From Paenibacillus riograndensis SBR5 (GTDB taxonomy: Bacteria > Bacillota > Bacilli > Paenibacillales > Paenibacillaceae): 64,000 nt of DNA. The position numbers and the translations under genes are program-made. The stretch lies in NCBI RefSeq assembly GCF_000981585.1, contig NZ_LN831776.1, positions 1,999,001-2,063,000 on the forward strand. Direction: 5' to 3'. How positions within the stretch are numbered: position 1 is the first letter of the stretch; each line of letters opens with the position of its first letter. Below the pieces are notes generated by a model, which saw only the letters and a program-made list of their open reading frames with translations, ran no database searches and was not told the origin of the DNA. Positions 9,301-18,870 of the stretch are shown piece by piece.

Positions 9301-12300
9301 AAAAAGGTGCTGAAGCTTGAGAGCGTGGGCATATTCAACCGCTTCTTTGACATAGGCGGCGACTCGGTGAAGGTCATTCATCTATGTAATGAATTAAAGG
9401 CCCGTTTGAACATGGAGATCCCGGTCCAAACCATTTTTGACTATCCGACGATCCATGAATTTGTCAGTTACTGCAATGAAACTATGACAAGAACAACGGG
9501 CGAAGCCCGGCAGCAACCTGCAGAACCCAAAGCTTTTCAGCCTCCAATCCTGGATTTTCAGGATACTGATGTGGCTATTATCGGGATGGCCGGCCGGTTT
9601 CCGGGGGCTGCTGACAAGGAGCAGTTCTGGAGCAACCTGGTGAGCGGGAAAGAAGCAATCAAGTTTTATACCGATGAAGAATTGAAGGCACTTGGGATGG
9701 ACAGTGAGCTTTTGAACAATCCCAAGTATGTAAGGGCAAAAGGAAAGCTCGATGACAGCGATTGCTTTGATGCCGATTTCTTTGGGTATACCGTTGCCGA
9801 GGCCAAGTGGATGGACCCGCAAATCCGCTTGCTCCACGAGTGTGCCTGGCATGCGCTGGAGGATGCCGGATATGAACCGGAGTCCTACCCCGGAGCAATC
9901 GGACTGTATATCGGCTCTTCTTATAATATTTATTGGGTACCCGAGAAGTTCAGCCCTTCCCTGTATGCCTCTGATCAATATCAAATCTATAACATGAACA
10001 GCAATTCGTTCGCTACGCTGATTGCCTATCGCATGAATCTGCGGGGCCCGGCGATCACCGTTCAAACCGCCTGCTCCACCTCGCTTGTGGCCATCGACCG
10101 GGCTTACAAGGACCTGCTTTTTGGCGATTGTGACATTGCGGTTGCCGGAGGGGCTGCGGTTACACTGCTTGACGAAATGGGCTACATCCATCAGGAGGGA
10201 ATGGTCCTGTCCAAGGACGGGCATTGCAGAGCTTTTGAGAAAAAGGCAACAGGCACCGTGACCGGCAACGGAGTAGGACTGGTCGTCCTGAAACGCTTAA
10301 AGAATGCGCTTGCTGACGGGGATCACATTTATTCTATTATCAAATCCACTGCCGTCAATAATGATGGAAACCGTAAAGCGGGTTATTCCGCTCCAAGCGC
10401 TGAAGGACAGGCGGCGGTTATCCAAAAGGCCATTCAGCGTTCCGGTATTGGCTCCGAGCAAATTCATTATATAGAGGCACACGGGACGGGAACTGTACTG
10501 GGTGATCCGGTAGAAATCGAAGGGCTAAAACGGGCCTTCAACACGAGCAAGAAAAATTATTGCGGACTGGGCTCTGTCAAAACGAATATCGGACATCTGG
10601 AAGCTGCTGCTGGAATCGCAGGGCTGATGAAAACATCCATGTCTCTGCAACAAAGAATGTTTCCTGCTTCACTCAACTGTGATGAGATCAATGCACGAAT
10701 CGTATTGGAGGATTCCCCATTTTATGTGAATACCCGGCTTCTTGATTTGCGGAATGAGGACAATTATCCGCTGCGGGCGGGGGTAAGCTCGTTTGGACAA
10801 GGGGGAAGCAATGCGCACGTGATTCTGGAAGAAGCGCCGCAGGTGGACTCGGGTCCTGCCCAAAGACGTTTTCAGATCATGACTCTATCGGCTAAAACGG
10901 AGCTTGCGCTGAACAATTTGAAGGGAAAAGTAAGAGAGTCGTTCAGACGCAGCCCCGGCGTGCATTTGGCCGATGCCGCCTATACCTTGAAAGTGGGACG
11001 GAAAAGTTTTGCGCACCGTTCCGCTTTTCTCTGCACAGAAACCAAAGAGGCCATAGATATTCTTACGGCAAAGGAAACAGCCAAAAGATGGGAGGCCGTG
11101 GTTTCGGAGCAGGCCCCATCCGTTGTATTCATGTTTTCGGGCCAAGGTGCAGAATACGTGAATATGGCTCTGGATCTCTATCGTCATGAGCCGGTTTTCC
11201 GGGACAAGCTGAGTGAATGCCTGACGATTTTGCAGGAGATTTCCGGTTTGCGCTATCAGGATTTTTTATTCCCGGACGGCCGGGAGCAGCAAGCGGAGCG
11301 CCATATTCACAGACAGAGCGTTTCCCAGCCCCTTCATTTTGCTCTGGAATATTCTTTGGCATGGCTGCTGATGAATTGGCAGGTAGAGCCGCTGAGCATG
11401 ATCGGGTACAGCATCGGAGAGTATGTCGCCGCGTGTTTGGCGGGTGTATTTTCCTTGCGCGATGCCTTGTTTCTGACCTATCACCGGGGAGTCCTTATGG
11501 AGAAGCTGCCTGAAGGACTTATGATCACGGTTCCGCTCCAGGAGGCGGATTTGCTGCAGATTTTACCACCCGTTCTGTCGGTTGCTGCTGTTAACGACGA
11601 GTCTTGTATTGTATCTGGAAGCAAGGACAGCATTGCCGCCTTTGAAGCCTTGCTCAAGAGCAGGAAATTGATCAGCATGAGACTGCAGATTTCCCACGCG
11701 GGTCATTCCAAAATGCTTGATTCGATGATCAGCGAATTCAGGGAATGTGTTCAGCGGGTGACTTGTAATCCGCCGGCTGTTCCTTTTGTATCGAGTCTGA
11801 CCGGGGATGTAATCACGCCGGAGGAGGCGGCGAGCCCGGAGCATTGGGTGCGTCATTTGCGGGAGCCTGTGCGTTTTGCCGAAGGATTCAAAAAGCTTGC
11901 GCCGCAAGAGAATACCCTGTTTATCGAGATCGGCCCAGGGCGGAATCTATGCACGCTGGTTCAGCGGTTTATGTTGCCTGACCGCAAGCAGAAGCTGCTC
12001 GATACCATCCGGGTCGAACGTAAGAAAGCAGCGGACGACGAGTATTTATTAAGGACAGTCGCACAATTATGGGTAAACGGGGTTAGTGTGGATTGGAGCC
12101 GCTTTTACAGCGGTGAACAACGAAGAAGAGTGCCCCTGCCGGGTTACCCGTTTGAGAAAAAACGCTATTGGCTCCGGGATTTTCGCTATGGTATGGGCAG
12201 TCCGGCCGTTGAGGCCGGAGCAGTTCAGGTCCCTAATGACTTGCCGGAAGCACCGGTGGAGTCGGAAGCAAGTCGGGTTCAAGCTGAGCCAAAGGCAATG

Positions 12301-15300
12301 AGCAGTGAAGCCGCCATTCTTGCACAGATGGTAGCGGATATCATCGGCGGCACAACTATTGGCGAGGATGATGATCTGTTCGAGCGGGGATTTGATTCGC
12401 TGAAGGTGATTTCGTTTATCTCGAAGACTGCAGACGCGTTCCGCGTTCAATTAACCATGCACGAGGTATTCCAAAACCCGACAATCAGGGAACTGCTGCC
12501 GGTGATCCAGAGGCAGGCACCGGGTCAGGCCGTTGTCATCCCGAAAGCGCCGGAAGCAGCGTGTTATCCGGTTTCTTCCCAGCAAAAAAGGCTGTATGCA
12601 TTGCAGCAATTCGATGAGGACAGCACCGCCTACAATATTCCGGGTGCCTTTGTCTTGCAAGGCAAGCTGGACCGGGAGCGGGTGCAGGCCGCATGCGACG
12701 GTCTGATCCGGCGGCATGAAGCGCTGCGGACCAGCTTTGAACTGAACGGACAAGCATTGGTGCAAAAGATAGACCCTCACGCAGCGTTAGCGATCGCATA
12801 TTCTGATCTGCCGGGGGCGGGAATCGAAGAGACGCTGCAGGGCTTTGTGCAACCGTTCCGGCTGGATCAGGCTCCGCTGATCCGGATCCGGCTGGTGCGT
12901 GTGGAGAACGAATCTCATGTGCTGCAGATTGATATGCATCATATTATCTCAGACGGGCTGTCCATTGAATTATTGATCAGAGATTTCCTGGCCTATTACG
13001 AGGGGCGGACGCTTGCGGAGCCACGGCTTCAGTACAAGGACTACGCCGTGTGGCAGCAGAACAGGGAGTCCGCGTTTTGGAAAGAGGAACGGGCGTTTTG
13101 GCTGGAGCAATACAAAGACGGGTACGAGCTGCTGAATCTGCCGACCGACTTCCGGCGTCCACCGATCAAGCAGTTTGCCGGCGCGCTCCGCCCGTTTGCC
13201 TGGACCGAAGAAATCAGCGGCCCGCTGCAAGCGTTCTGCCAGACCCATCAGATTACGCCGTACATGCTGCTGCTTAGCTGTTTTACCATTTTACTCTCGA
13301 AATACAGCGGCCAGAAGGAGGTTCTGGTCGGCACGCCGGTCGGCGGGCGTTTTGGTGTGGATACGGAAGATACGGTGGGGGCTTTTGTCAACACGCTGGC
13401 CCTCCGCAGCCGCCCGGATGGAGCGAAGGTGGTGATCGACTATCTGCAGGAAGTGAGGGAGTATTGCCTGCATGCCTTTGACCACCAAGGGTATCCCTTT
13501 GAAGAACTGGTGCAGGATATCGAGAAGGAACGGGATGTCAGCCGCAATCCGCTTTTCGACACCATGTTTGCCTGGGAGCAGCGGGACCGGAGCCAGCTGC
13601 ATATCTCCGGTCTTCAGGTGCAGCGCTACGATTTCCACAGCGGCATCGCCAAGTTTGACCTGATGCTGCAGGCCTGGGAAGAGCAAGGGGAAATGGGCTT
13701 TAGCATCGAGTACGCCACCGCGCTGTTCAAGGACTCCACGATTCAGCGGATGGGCGGACATTACCAGCAGATTGTCCGGCAGGTTCTGCAGTCTCCCGGC
13801 CGGACGATCCGGGAGCTTAGCCTGCTCGGAACAGAGGAAGCGGAGCAGGTACAGTACGGATTCAATCAGACGGAAGCCGGGTATGACCTCAGTCAGAGCA
13901 TCATCACGCTGATTGAACAGCAAGCGGAGAAGAGGGGAGACGAAACGGCAGTCGTCTGGGAAGGGCAAAGCCTGACCTACTGCGAGCTGAATGAGCGGGC
14001 CAACCAGGTCGCCCGCCTGCTGCGGGATCGGGGCTGCCAGCGGGATGAGATCATTGGCATCCTGGCGGAGCGCTCCCCGGCGATGATCATCGGCTTGCTG
14101 GGGATTGAGAAAGCGGGCTGCGCCTATCTGCCGCTGGACCCGGACTATCCGGCGGAACGGATCGGGTATTTGATCCAAGATAGCGGGCTGAAGCTCATAT
14201 TAACCCAGACCGCCTTCGCAGACCGGGTGGCCGCCTTAGGCGTAACCGCTGTGAATGTGGAAGAGGAAGCGGTCTATGCAGGGTACGAACGGGACAATGT
14301 CGCACTGGACATCCTCCCACATCATTTGGCTTATGTCCTCTACACCTCCGGCTCGACAGGCAAACCCAAAGGGGTCCTGCTGACCCACGGGGGACTGGTG
14401 AACCGTCTGCGCTGGATGGCGGAAGCGTACGGAATGGACGAACGGGAGGTCGTTCTGCAAAAGACCACCTATACCTTTGACGTATCGGTCTGGGAGCTGT
14501 TCCTCCCGCTGATGACTGGGGGCGTGCTCTGTCTGGCGAAGCCGGGCGGGGAAAAAGACCCGGATTATCTGGTTCAGCTGATCCGCAGCCAGGGAATAAC
14601 GACGCTGCATTTCGTGCCTTCGATGCTGTCGGGTTTTGTGCATGCGCTGCCGGAGCATGCGACAATGGGGCAGCTGAAGCGCTGCATATGCAGCGGTGAA
14701 GAGCTGACGCTTGAAGTGAAGGAGCGGTTTTTCCGCAGGATAGAGGGGGTTGAACTGCATAACCTGTACGGTCCCACCGAAGCGACCATTGATGTCAGCT
14801 TCTGCGAGGTGCATCCGGCAGACCCGCTGATTCCGATTGGCAAGCCGGTGGCGAATACCCGCCTGTATATCGTATCGGAAGAAGGCGGGCTGGTGCCGGT
14901 GGGCATTCCGGGAGAACTGTGCATCGGCGGCGTACAACTGGCGAAAGGGTACCTTAACCGGCCGGAGCTCACGGCGGAGAAATTCAAGACGCTGCCGGGG
15001 CTGCCGGAAGAGCGGCTGTATTTCACGGGCGACCTCGCCCGGTGGCGGGAAGACGGGAATATCGAGTATTTGGGGAGAAAGGATACCCAGATCAAGCTGC
15101 GGGGCTACCGGATCGAGCTGGGGGAGATCGAATCCGCCATCCAGAAGTATGACAGCCGGATCGAAACGGCTGTCGTGGTAAGCCAGGGAGCACAGGCGGA
15201 AAGCAAAGTGCTCTGCGCCTATTTTACGGCCAGGGAGCGGATCGAAACTGAGGCGTTAAGGGAATATTTACGCCGGGAATTGCCGGGGTATATGGTTCCG

Positions 15301-18300
15301 GTCTTTTATACGCAACTGGATACGCTGCCCCATACCTCCAGTGGGAAGGCTGACCGGAAAGCCTTGGCAGAAGCGGCTGTAGGGCATAGCCGCAAGGAGC
15401 CGGTGACAGAGGTTATCTCCAGTAAGGAAGGGCAAATGCTGGAGAACATTTTCAGAGAGACGCTGGGCTGCGGGAATATTTCTCCGTCCGACAGCTTCTT
15501 TGAATTGGGCGGCAATTCTCTTGCTGCAATTGTGTTGAAAGCCAGAATATCCGAAGCCTTTCACATTCATGTGACCATCCTTGATATTTTTGCGAACCCG
15601 ACAATCAGGGAACTGCTGCCAGTGATCCAGAGGCAGGCACCGGGTCAGGCCGTTGTCATCCCGAAAGCGCCGGAAGCAGCATGCTATCCGGTTTCCTCCC
15701 AGCAGAAAAGGCTGTATGCATTGCAGCAATTCGATGAGGACAGCACCGCCTACAATATTCCGGGTGCCTTTGTCTTGCAAGGCAAGCTGGACCGGGAGCG
15801 GGTGCAGGCCGCATGCGACGGTCTGATCCGGCGGCATGAAGCGCTGCGGACCAGCTTTGAACTGAACGGACAAGCATTGGTGCAAAAGATAGACCCTCAC
15901 GCAGCGTTAGCGATCGCATATTCTGATCTGCCGGGGGCGGGAATCGAAGAGACGCTGCAGGGTTTTGTGCAGCCGTTCCGGCTGGATCTGGCTCCGCTGA
16001 TCCGGATCCGGCTGGTGCGTGTGGAGAACGAATCTCATGTCCTGCAGATCGATATGCATCATATCATCTCAGACGGGCTGTCCATTGAGCTATTGATCGG
16101 AGATTTCCTGGCCTATTACGAGGGACGGACGCTTGCGGAGCCCCGGCTTCAGTACAAGGACTACGCCGTGTGGCAGCAGAACAGGGAGTCGGCGTTCTGG
16201 CAAGAGGAACGGGCGTTTTGGCTGGAGCAATACAAAGACGGGTACGAGCTGCTGAATCTGCCGACCGACTTCCGGCGTCCGCCCATCAAGCAGTTCGCGG
16301 GCGAGCTCCGCCCGTTTACCTGGACTGAAGAAATCAGCGGCCCGCTGCAAGCGTTCTGCCAGACCCATCAGATTACGCCGTACATGCTGCTGCTTAGCTG
16401 TTTTACCATTTTGTTAGCAAAATACAGCGGCCAGCAAGAGGTTCTGGTCGGCACGCCGGTCGGCGGGCGTTTTGGTGTGGATACGGAAGATACGGTGGGG
16501 GCTTTTGTCAATACGCTGGCCCTCCGCAGCCGCCCGGATGGAGCGAAGGTGGTGCTCGACTATCTGCAGGAAGTGAGGGAGTATTGCCTGCATGCCTTTG
16601 ACCACCAAGGGTATCCCTTTGAAGAACTGGTGCAGGACATTGAGAAGGAGCGGGACGTCAGCCGCAATCCGCTCTTCGACACCATGTTTGCCTGGGAGCA
16701 GCGGGACCGGAGCCAGCTGCATATCTCCGGTCTCCAGGTGCAGCGTTATGATTTTCACAACGGCATCGCCAAGTTCGACCTGATGCTGCAAGCCTGGGAA
16801 GAGCAAGGGGAAATGGGCTTTAGCATCGAGTACGCCACCGCGCTGTTCAAGGACTCCACGATTCAGCGGATGGGCGGACATTACCAGCAGATTGTCCGGC
16901 AGGTTCTGCAGTCGCCCGGCCGGACGATCCGGGAGCTTAGTCTGCTCGGAACAGAGGAAGCGGAGCAGGTACAGTACGGATTCAATCAGACGGAGGCCGG
17001 GTATGACCTCAGTCAGAGCATCATCACATTGATTGAAGAACAAGCGCGGAAAAGGGGAGACGAGACGGCAGTCGTCTGGGAAGGGCAACGCCTGACCTAC
17101 CGCGAGCTGAATGAGCGGGCCAACCAGGTGGCCCGCCTGCTGCGGGATCAGGGCTGCCAGCGGGATGAGATCATCGGCATCCTGGCGGAGCGCTCCCCGG
17201 CGATGATTATCGGCTTGCTGGGGATCGAGAAGGCGGGCTGCGCCTATCTGCCGCTGGACCCGGACTATCCGGCGGAACGGATCGGGTATTTGATCGCAGA
17301 CAGCGGGCTGAAGCTCGTATTGACCCAGACCGCCTTCGCTTCTCAGGCGGCCGCCCTGGGCGTAACCGCTGTGGATGTGGAAGAGGAAGCCATCTATGCA
17401 GGGTACGAACGGGACAATGTCGCACTGGACATCCTCCCGCATCATTTGGCTTATGTGCTCTACACCTCGGGTTCGACAGGCAAACCCAAAGGGGTCCTGC
17501 TGACGCACGGGGGGCTGGTGAACCGTCTGCGCTGGATGGCAGAGGCGTACGAGATGGACGAACGGGAGGTCGTTCTGCAAAAGACCACCTATACCTTTGA
17601 CGTATCGGTCTGGGAGCTGTTCCTCCCGCTAATGATCGGGGGCGTGCTTTGTCTGGCGAAGCCGGGCGGGGAAAAAGACCCGGATTATCTGGTTCAGCTG
17701 ATCCGCAGCCAGGGAATAACGACGCTGCATTTCGTGCCTTCGATGCTGTCGGGATTTGTGCATGCGCTGCCGGAGAATGCGTCATTGGGACAGCTGAGGC
17801 GCTGCATATGCAGCGGTGAAGAGCTGACGCTGGAAGTGAAGGAGCGGTTTTTCCGCAGGATCGAGGGGGTTGAACTGCATAACCTGTACGGACCTACCGA
17901 AGCGACCATTGATGTCAGCTCCTGCGAGGTGCACCCGGCAGATCCGCTGATTCCGATCGGCAAGCCGGTGGCGAACACCCGCCTGTATATCGTATCGGAA
18001 GAAGGCGGGCTGGTGCCGATGGGCATTCAGGGAGAACTGTGCATCGGCGGTGTGCAATTGGCGAAGGGGTACCTTAACCGGCCGGAGCTCACGGCGGAGA
18101 AATTCAGGACGCTGCCGGGGCTGCCGGAAGAGCGGCTGTATTTCACGGGGGACCTCGCCCGGTGGCAGGAAGACGGGAATATCGAGTATTTGGGGAGAAA
18201 GGATACCCAGATCAAGCTGCGGGGCTACCGGATCGAACTGGGGGAGATCGAATCCGCCATCCAAAAATATGACAGCCGGATTGAAACGGCTGTCGTGGTA

Positions 18301-18870
18301 AGCCAGGGAGCACAGACGGAAAGCAAAGTGCTCTGCGCCTATTTTACGGCCAGGGAGCGGATCGAAACGGAGGCGCTAAGGGAATATTTACGCCGGGAAT
18401 TGCCATCGTATATGGTTCCGGTCTTTTATACGCAACTGGATACGCTGCCCCATACCTCCAGCGGGAAGGCTGACCGGAAGGCACTTTCCCAAATGGAAGT
18501 ATGTATCGAGAAAGAGCGGTATGTTCACCCGAAAACGATGCTGGAAAAGCAGATGTCACAGCTCTGGAAAGAGGTTTTGCACATCGACAAGGTTGGTCTT
18601 CGTGATGACTTCTTCCAGATCGGAGGGGATTCCCTCAGTGTGATTATCCTGCATCAGCAGGTGAAGCAGCATGTAGACGCTGAAATCTCAATCGCCAATT
18701 TGTACCGATACCGCACCATCGAAGCGCTTCTGGATTACCTGAGCCACAAGCAGAATAGCCCTGCCCGGCACACAGCAAGCAATGCCGGACGAAGAGAGCT
18801 GCTGCTGCAGGGCAATGAGAAAAGAGCGCAAAGATTATCAAAAAGAAAAGGGATAAACCGAGATGAGTAA
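6337..18870 (+). CDS. NRPS-PKS: C-A(Gly)-PCP-KS-AT-ACP-C-A(Ser)-PCP-C-A(Ser)-PCP
   Basis: A 4177-residue, four-module synthase. C1 (8-430) has HHILFDG at 145-151 and opens with SSMQEGMLFH, the form of C domains that accept a D-residue donor. A1 (465-960) reads by eye as D-I-L-Q-L-G-V-V-W-K, close to the glycine code; PCP serine S1010. KS (from 1079) has C1246. AT (1595-1880) has S1692 in GYSIGEY and H1790 in HAGHS, consistent with malonyl. The ACP (S2021) follows directly with no KR, so the beta-keto group should be kept. C2 (HHIISDG from 2201), A2 (2525-3012), PCP S3061; C3 (H3241), A3 (3565-4052), PCP S4099. Both later A domains read D-V-W-H-I-S-L-I-D-K, the serine code. The last two C-A pairs are near-identical duplicates. 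AAAGGA (6321-6326) precedes the start, and the gene ends in a basic tail overlapping the next gene by 8 bases. Confidence 0.93.
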   Translation: MKKLDANQVSDIISLSSMQEGMLFHYLKEPGSSLYFEQVSLHIASRVDLSAFEAAWQHVVSSNEMLRAVFRWEGVKEPVQIILKERSQFLQIIDVSSQGIGERSEFITKVMEDDRNSPFDLTEGAFRVCLYQFAEADYHMIMSHHHILFDGWSTGIILNEFMESYQLFLNQQQPSAALKKRYKEFIGLTRNKDKAEQERFWAGYLQEVHPVWLQDILPASPSGQQAEGKKQLRLELPLFLYEEIKQEGKYSVSCYLYTAWALLQAFYTDSRDIVFGTTISGREEALHGWEETVGLFINTLPLRLRIDPEETFKGLLEKVFVSLNARKEYGSTPLRDIKRYSGMPFEKELFDTILVIENYPLQNNLNSRNMLIDSFSYREETNYPLSIFITLWNSIEIVVDYSSQMYSEAFIHEAAARYQLILSSLVQHPEAPVASADFLFPEEQRKLLLEFANTEVMVPADKTIHQLFEEQADREPDRIALHYAGQIYSYRQLNEQANQLANFLTGKGIQPNQLVGICMDRRPELLIAMLGILKSGGAYVPIDPILPEERIAAMVQDGQIEVIITVQKYTDALMGMNGKQPVRQTLLCMDQDALQGHYGLQDILRFPHEAGIHPSTPENLAYVIYTSGSTGAPKGVMVSHGNVVNFIFGMDKRIGFRPDDKVLALTTYSFDIFVLESLLPLCLGLNLVLAPDWVQKDPDAILRLIEQESIDILQATPSRMRMLVDSSLAGCLQQPGKILIGGEGFPEDLYQSLRKITDQQIYNVYGPTETTVWSTVQELEDTLSIGKPIANTGIYILSKDKHLRPLGYPGELCISGKGVAQGYLNQPGLTSDKFITNPYHPGERLYCTGDYAYWLPDGRLQFVGRNDGQVKIRGHRIEIEGIEGTIKSYPAVKDAVVIEVEEAGDAALAAYLVTGSGFVREDFQAFLKSKLPYYAVPANLYPIGEIPYTSNLKVDRKALAQMKTARMVPSGKLVEPRSKLENEVAEIWKKVLKLESVGIFNRFFDIGGDSVKVIHLCNELKARLNMEIPVQTIFDYPTIHEFVSYCNETMTRTTGEARQQPAEPKAFQPPILDFQDTDVAIIGMAGRFPGAADKEQFWSNLVSGKEAIKFYTDEELKALGMDSELLNNPKYVRAKGKLDDSDCFDADFFGYTVAEAKWMDPQIRLLHECAWHALEDAGYEPESYPGAIGLYIGSSYNIYWVPEKFSPSLYASDQYQIYNMNSNSFATLIAYRMNLRGPAITVQTACSTSLVAIDRAYKDLLFGDCDIAVAGGAAVTLLDEMGYIHQEGMVLSKDGHCRAFEKKATGTVTGNGVGLVVLKRLKNALADGDHIYSIIKSTAVNNDGNRKAGYSAPSAEGQAAVIQKAIQRSGIGSEQIHYIEAHGTGTVLGDPVEIEGLKRAFNTSKKNYCGLGSVKTNIGHLEAAAGIAGLMKTSMSLQQRMFPASLNCDEINARIVLEDSPFYVNTRLLDLRNEDNYPLRAGVSSFGQGGSNAHVILEEAPQVDSGPAQRRFQIMTLSAKTELALNNLKGKVRESFRRSPGVHLADAAYTLKVGRKSFAHRSAFLCTETKEAIDILTAKETAKRWEAVVSEQAPSVVFMFSGQGAEYVNMALDLYRHEPVFRDKLSECLTILQEISGLRYQDFLFPDGREQQAERHIHRQSVSQPLHFALEYSLAWLLMNWQVEPLSMIGYSIGEYVAACLAGVFSLRDALFLTYHRGVLMEKLPEGLMITVPLQEADLLQILPPVLSVAAVNDESCIVSGSKDSIAAFEALLKSRKLISMRLQISHAGHSKMLDSMISEFRECVQRVTCNPPAVPFVSSLTGDVITPEEAASPEHWVRHLREPVRFAEGFKKLAPQENTLFIEIGPGRNLCTLVQRFMLPDRKQKLLDTIRVERKKAADDEYLLRTVAQLWVNGVSVDWSRFYSGEQRRRVPLPGYPFEKKRYWLRDFRYGMGSPAVEAGAVQVPNDLPEAPVESEASRVQAEPKAMSSEAAILAQMVADIIGGTTIGEDDDLFERGFDSLKVISFISKTADAFRVQLTMHEVFQNPTIRELLPVIQRQAPGQAVVIPKAPEAACYPVSSQQKRLYALQQFDEDSTAYNIPGAFVLQGKLDRERVQAACDGLIRRHEALRTSFELNGQALVQKIDPHAALAIAYSDLPGAGIEETLQGFVQPFRLDQAPLIRIRLVRVENESHVLQIDMHHIISDGLSIELLIRDFLAYYEGRTLAEPRLQYKDYAVWQQNRESAFWKEERAFWLEQYKDGYELLNLPTDFRRPPIKQFAGALRPFAWTEEISGPLQAFCQTHQITPYMLLLSCFTILLSKYSGQKEVLVGTPVGGRFGVDTEDTVGAFVNTLALRSRPDGAKVVIDYLQEVREYCLHAFDHQGYPFEELVQDIEKERDVSRNPLFDTMFAWEQRDRSQLHISGLQVQRYDFHSGIAKFDLMLQAWEEQGEMGFSIEYATALFKDSTIQRMGGHYQQIVRQVLQSPGRTIRELSLLGTEEAEQVQYGFNQTEAGYDLSQSIITLIEQQAEKRGDETAVVWEGQSLTYCELNERANQVARLLRDRGCQRDEIIGILAERSPAMIIGLLGIEKAGCAYLPLDPDYPAERIGYLIQDSGLKLILTQTAFADRVAALGVTAVNVEEEAVYAGYERDNVALDILPHHLAYVLYTSGSTGKPKGVLLTHGGLVNRLRWMAEAYGMDEREVVLQKTTYTFDVSVWELFLPLMTGGVLCLAKPGGEKDPDYLVQLIRSQGITTLHFVPSMLSGFVHALPEHATMGQLKRCICSGEELTLEVKERFFRRIEGVELHNLYGPTEATIDVSFCEVHPADPLIPIGKPVANTRLYIVSEEGGLVPVGIPGELCIGGVQLAKGYLNRPELTAEKFKTLPGLPEERLYFTGDLARWREDGNIEYLGRKDTQIKLRGYRIELGEIESAIQKYDSRIETAVVVSQGAQAESKVLCAYFTARERIETEALREYLRRELPGYMVPVFYTQLDTLPHTSSGKADRKALAEAAVGHSRKEPVTEVISSKEGQMLENIFRETLGCGNISPSDSFFELGGNSLAAIVLKARISEAFHIHVTILDIFANPTIRELLPVIQRQAPGQAVVIPKAPEAACYPVSSQQKRLYALQQFDEDSTAYNIPGAFVLQGKLDRERVQAACDGLIRRHEALRTSFELNGQALVQKIDPHAALAIAYSDLPGAGIEETLQGFVQPFRLDLAPLIRIRLVRVENESHVLQIDMHHIISDGLSIELLIGDFLAYYEGRTLAEPRLQYKDYAVWQQNRESAFWQEERAFWLEQYKDGYELLNLPTDFRRPPIKQFAGELRPFTWTEEISGPLQAFCQTHQITPYMLLLSCFTILLAKYSGQQEVLVGTPVGGRFGVDTEDTVGAFVNTLALRSRPDGAKVVLDYLQEVREYCLHAFDHQGYPFEELVQDIEKERDVSRNPLFDTMFAWEQRDRSQLHISGLQVQRYDFHNGIAKFDLMLQAWEEQGEMGFSIEYATALFKDSTIQRMGGHYQQIVRQVLQSPGRTIRELSLLGTEEAEQVQYGFNQTEAGYDLSQSIITLIEEQARKRGDETAVVWEGQRLTYRELNERANQVARLLRDQGCQRDEIIGILAERSPAMIIGLLGIEKAGCAYLPLDPDYPAERIGYLIADSGLKLVLTQTAFASQAAALGVTAVDVEEEAIYAGYERDNVALDILPHHLAYVLYTSGSTGKPKGVLLTHGGLVNRLRWMAEAYEMDEREVVLQKTTYTFDVSVWELFLPLMIGGVLCLAKPGGEKDPDYLVQLIRSQGITTLHFVPSMLSGFVHALPENASLGQLRRCICSGEELTLEVKERFFRRIEGVELHNLYGPTEATIDVSSCEVHPADPLIPIGKPVANTRLYIVSEEGGLVPMGIQGELCIGGVQLAKGYLNRPELTAEKFRTLPGLPEERLYFTGDLARWQEDGNIEYLGRKDTQIKLRGYRIELGEIESAIQKYDSRIETAVVVSQGAQTESKVLCAYFTARERIETEALREYLRRELPSYMVPVFYTQLDTLPHTSSGKADRKALSQMEVCIEKERYVHPKTMLEKQMSQLWKEVLHIDKVGLRDDFFQIGGDSLSVIILHQQVKQHVDAEISIANLYRYRTIEALLDYLSHKQNSPARHTASNAGRRELLLQGNEKRAQRLSKRKGINRDE
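12475..15359 (+). repeat. Tandem C-A(Ser) duplication, copy 1
   Basis: About 2.9 kb inside the first synthase gene that recurs 3120 bases downstream. It begins at the last helix of the ACP (NPTIRELLPV), covers the whole C and A domains, and stops in the A10 motif (SSGKADRK). Several 60-base stretches are identical between copies, for example around 12601-12780. Confidence 0.93.
15595..18479 (+). repeat. Tandem C-A(Ser) duplication, copy 2
   Basis: Partner of the copy at 12475-15359. Similarity stops sharply on both sides: the carrier domains on either side (FFELGGNS and FFQIGGDS) are clearly different. The unit duplicated is therefore C-A without its PCP. Both copies read the same serine code, so the duplication repeats a residue rather than adding a new one. 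Confidence 0.93.

Noticed and set aside
9394..10224. Long minus-strand frame opposite the first KS
   Set aside because: Mirror of the coding strand's codon bias; no domain and no ribosome binding site.
16414..17580. 388-codon minus-strand frame, with a near copy at 13291-14178
   Set aside because: Both lie opposite the duplicated C-A units, so the similarity comes from the duplication; the translation is shadow sequence.
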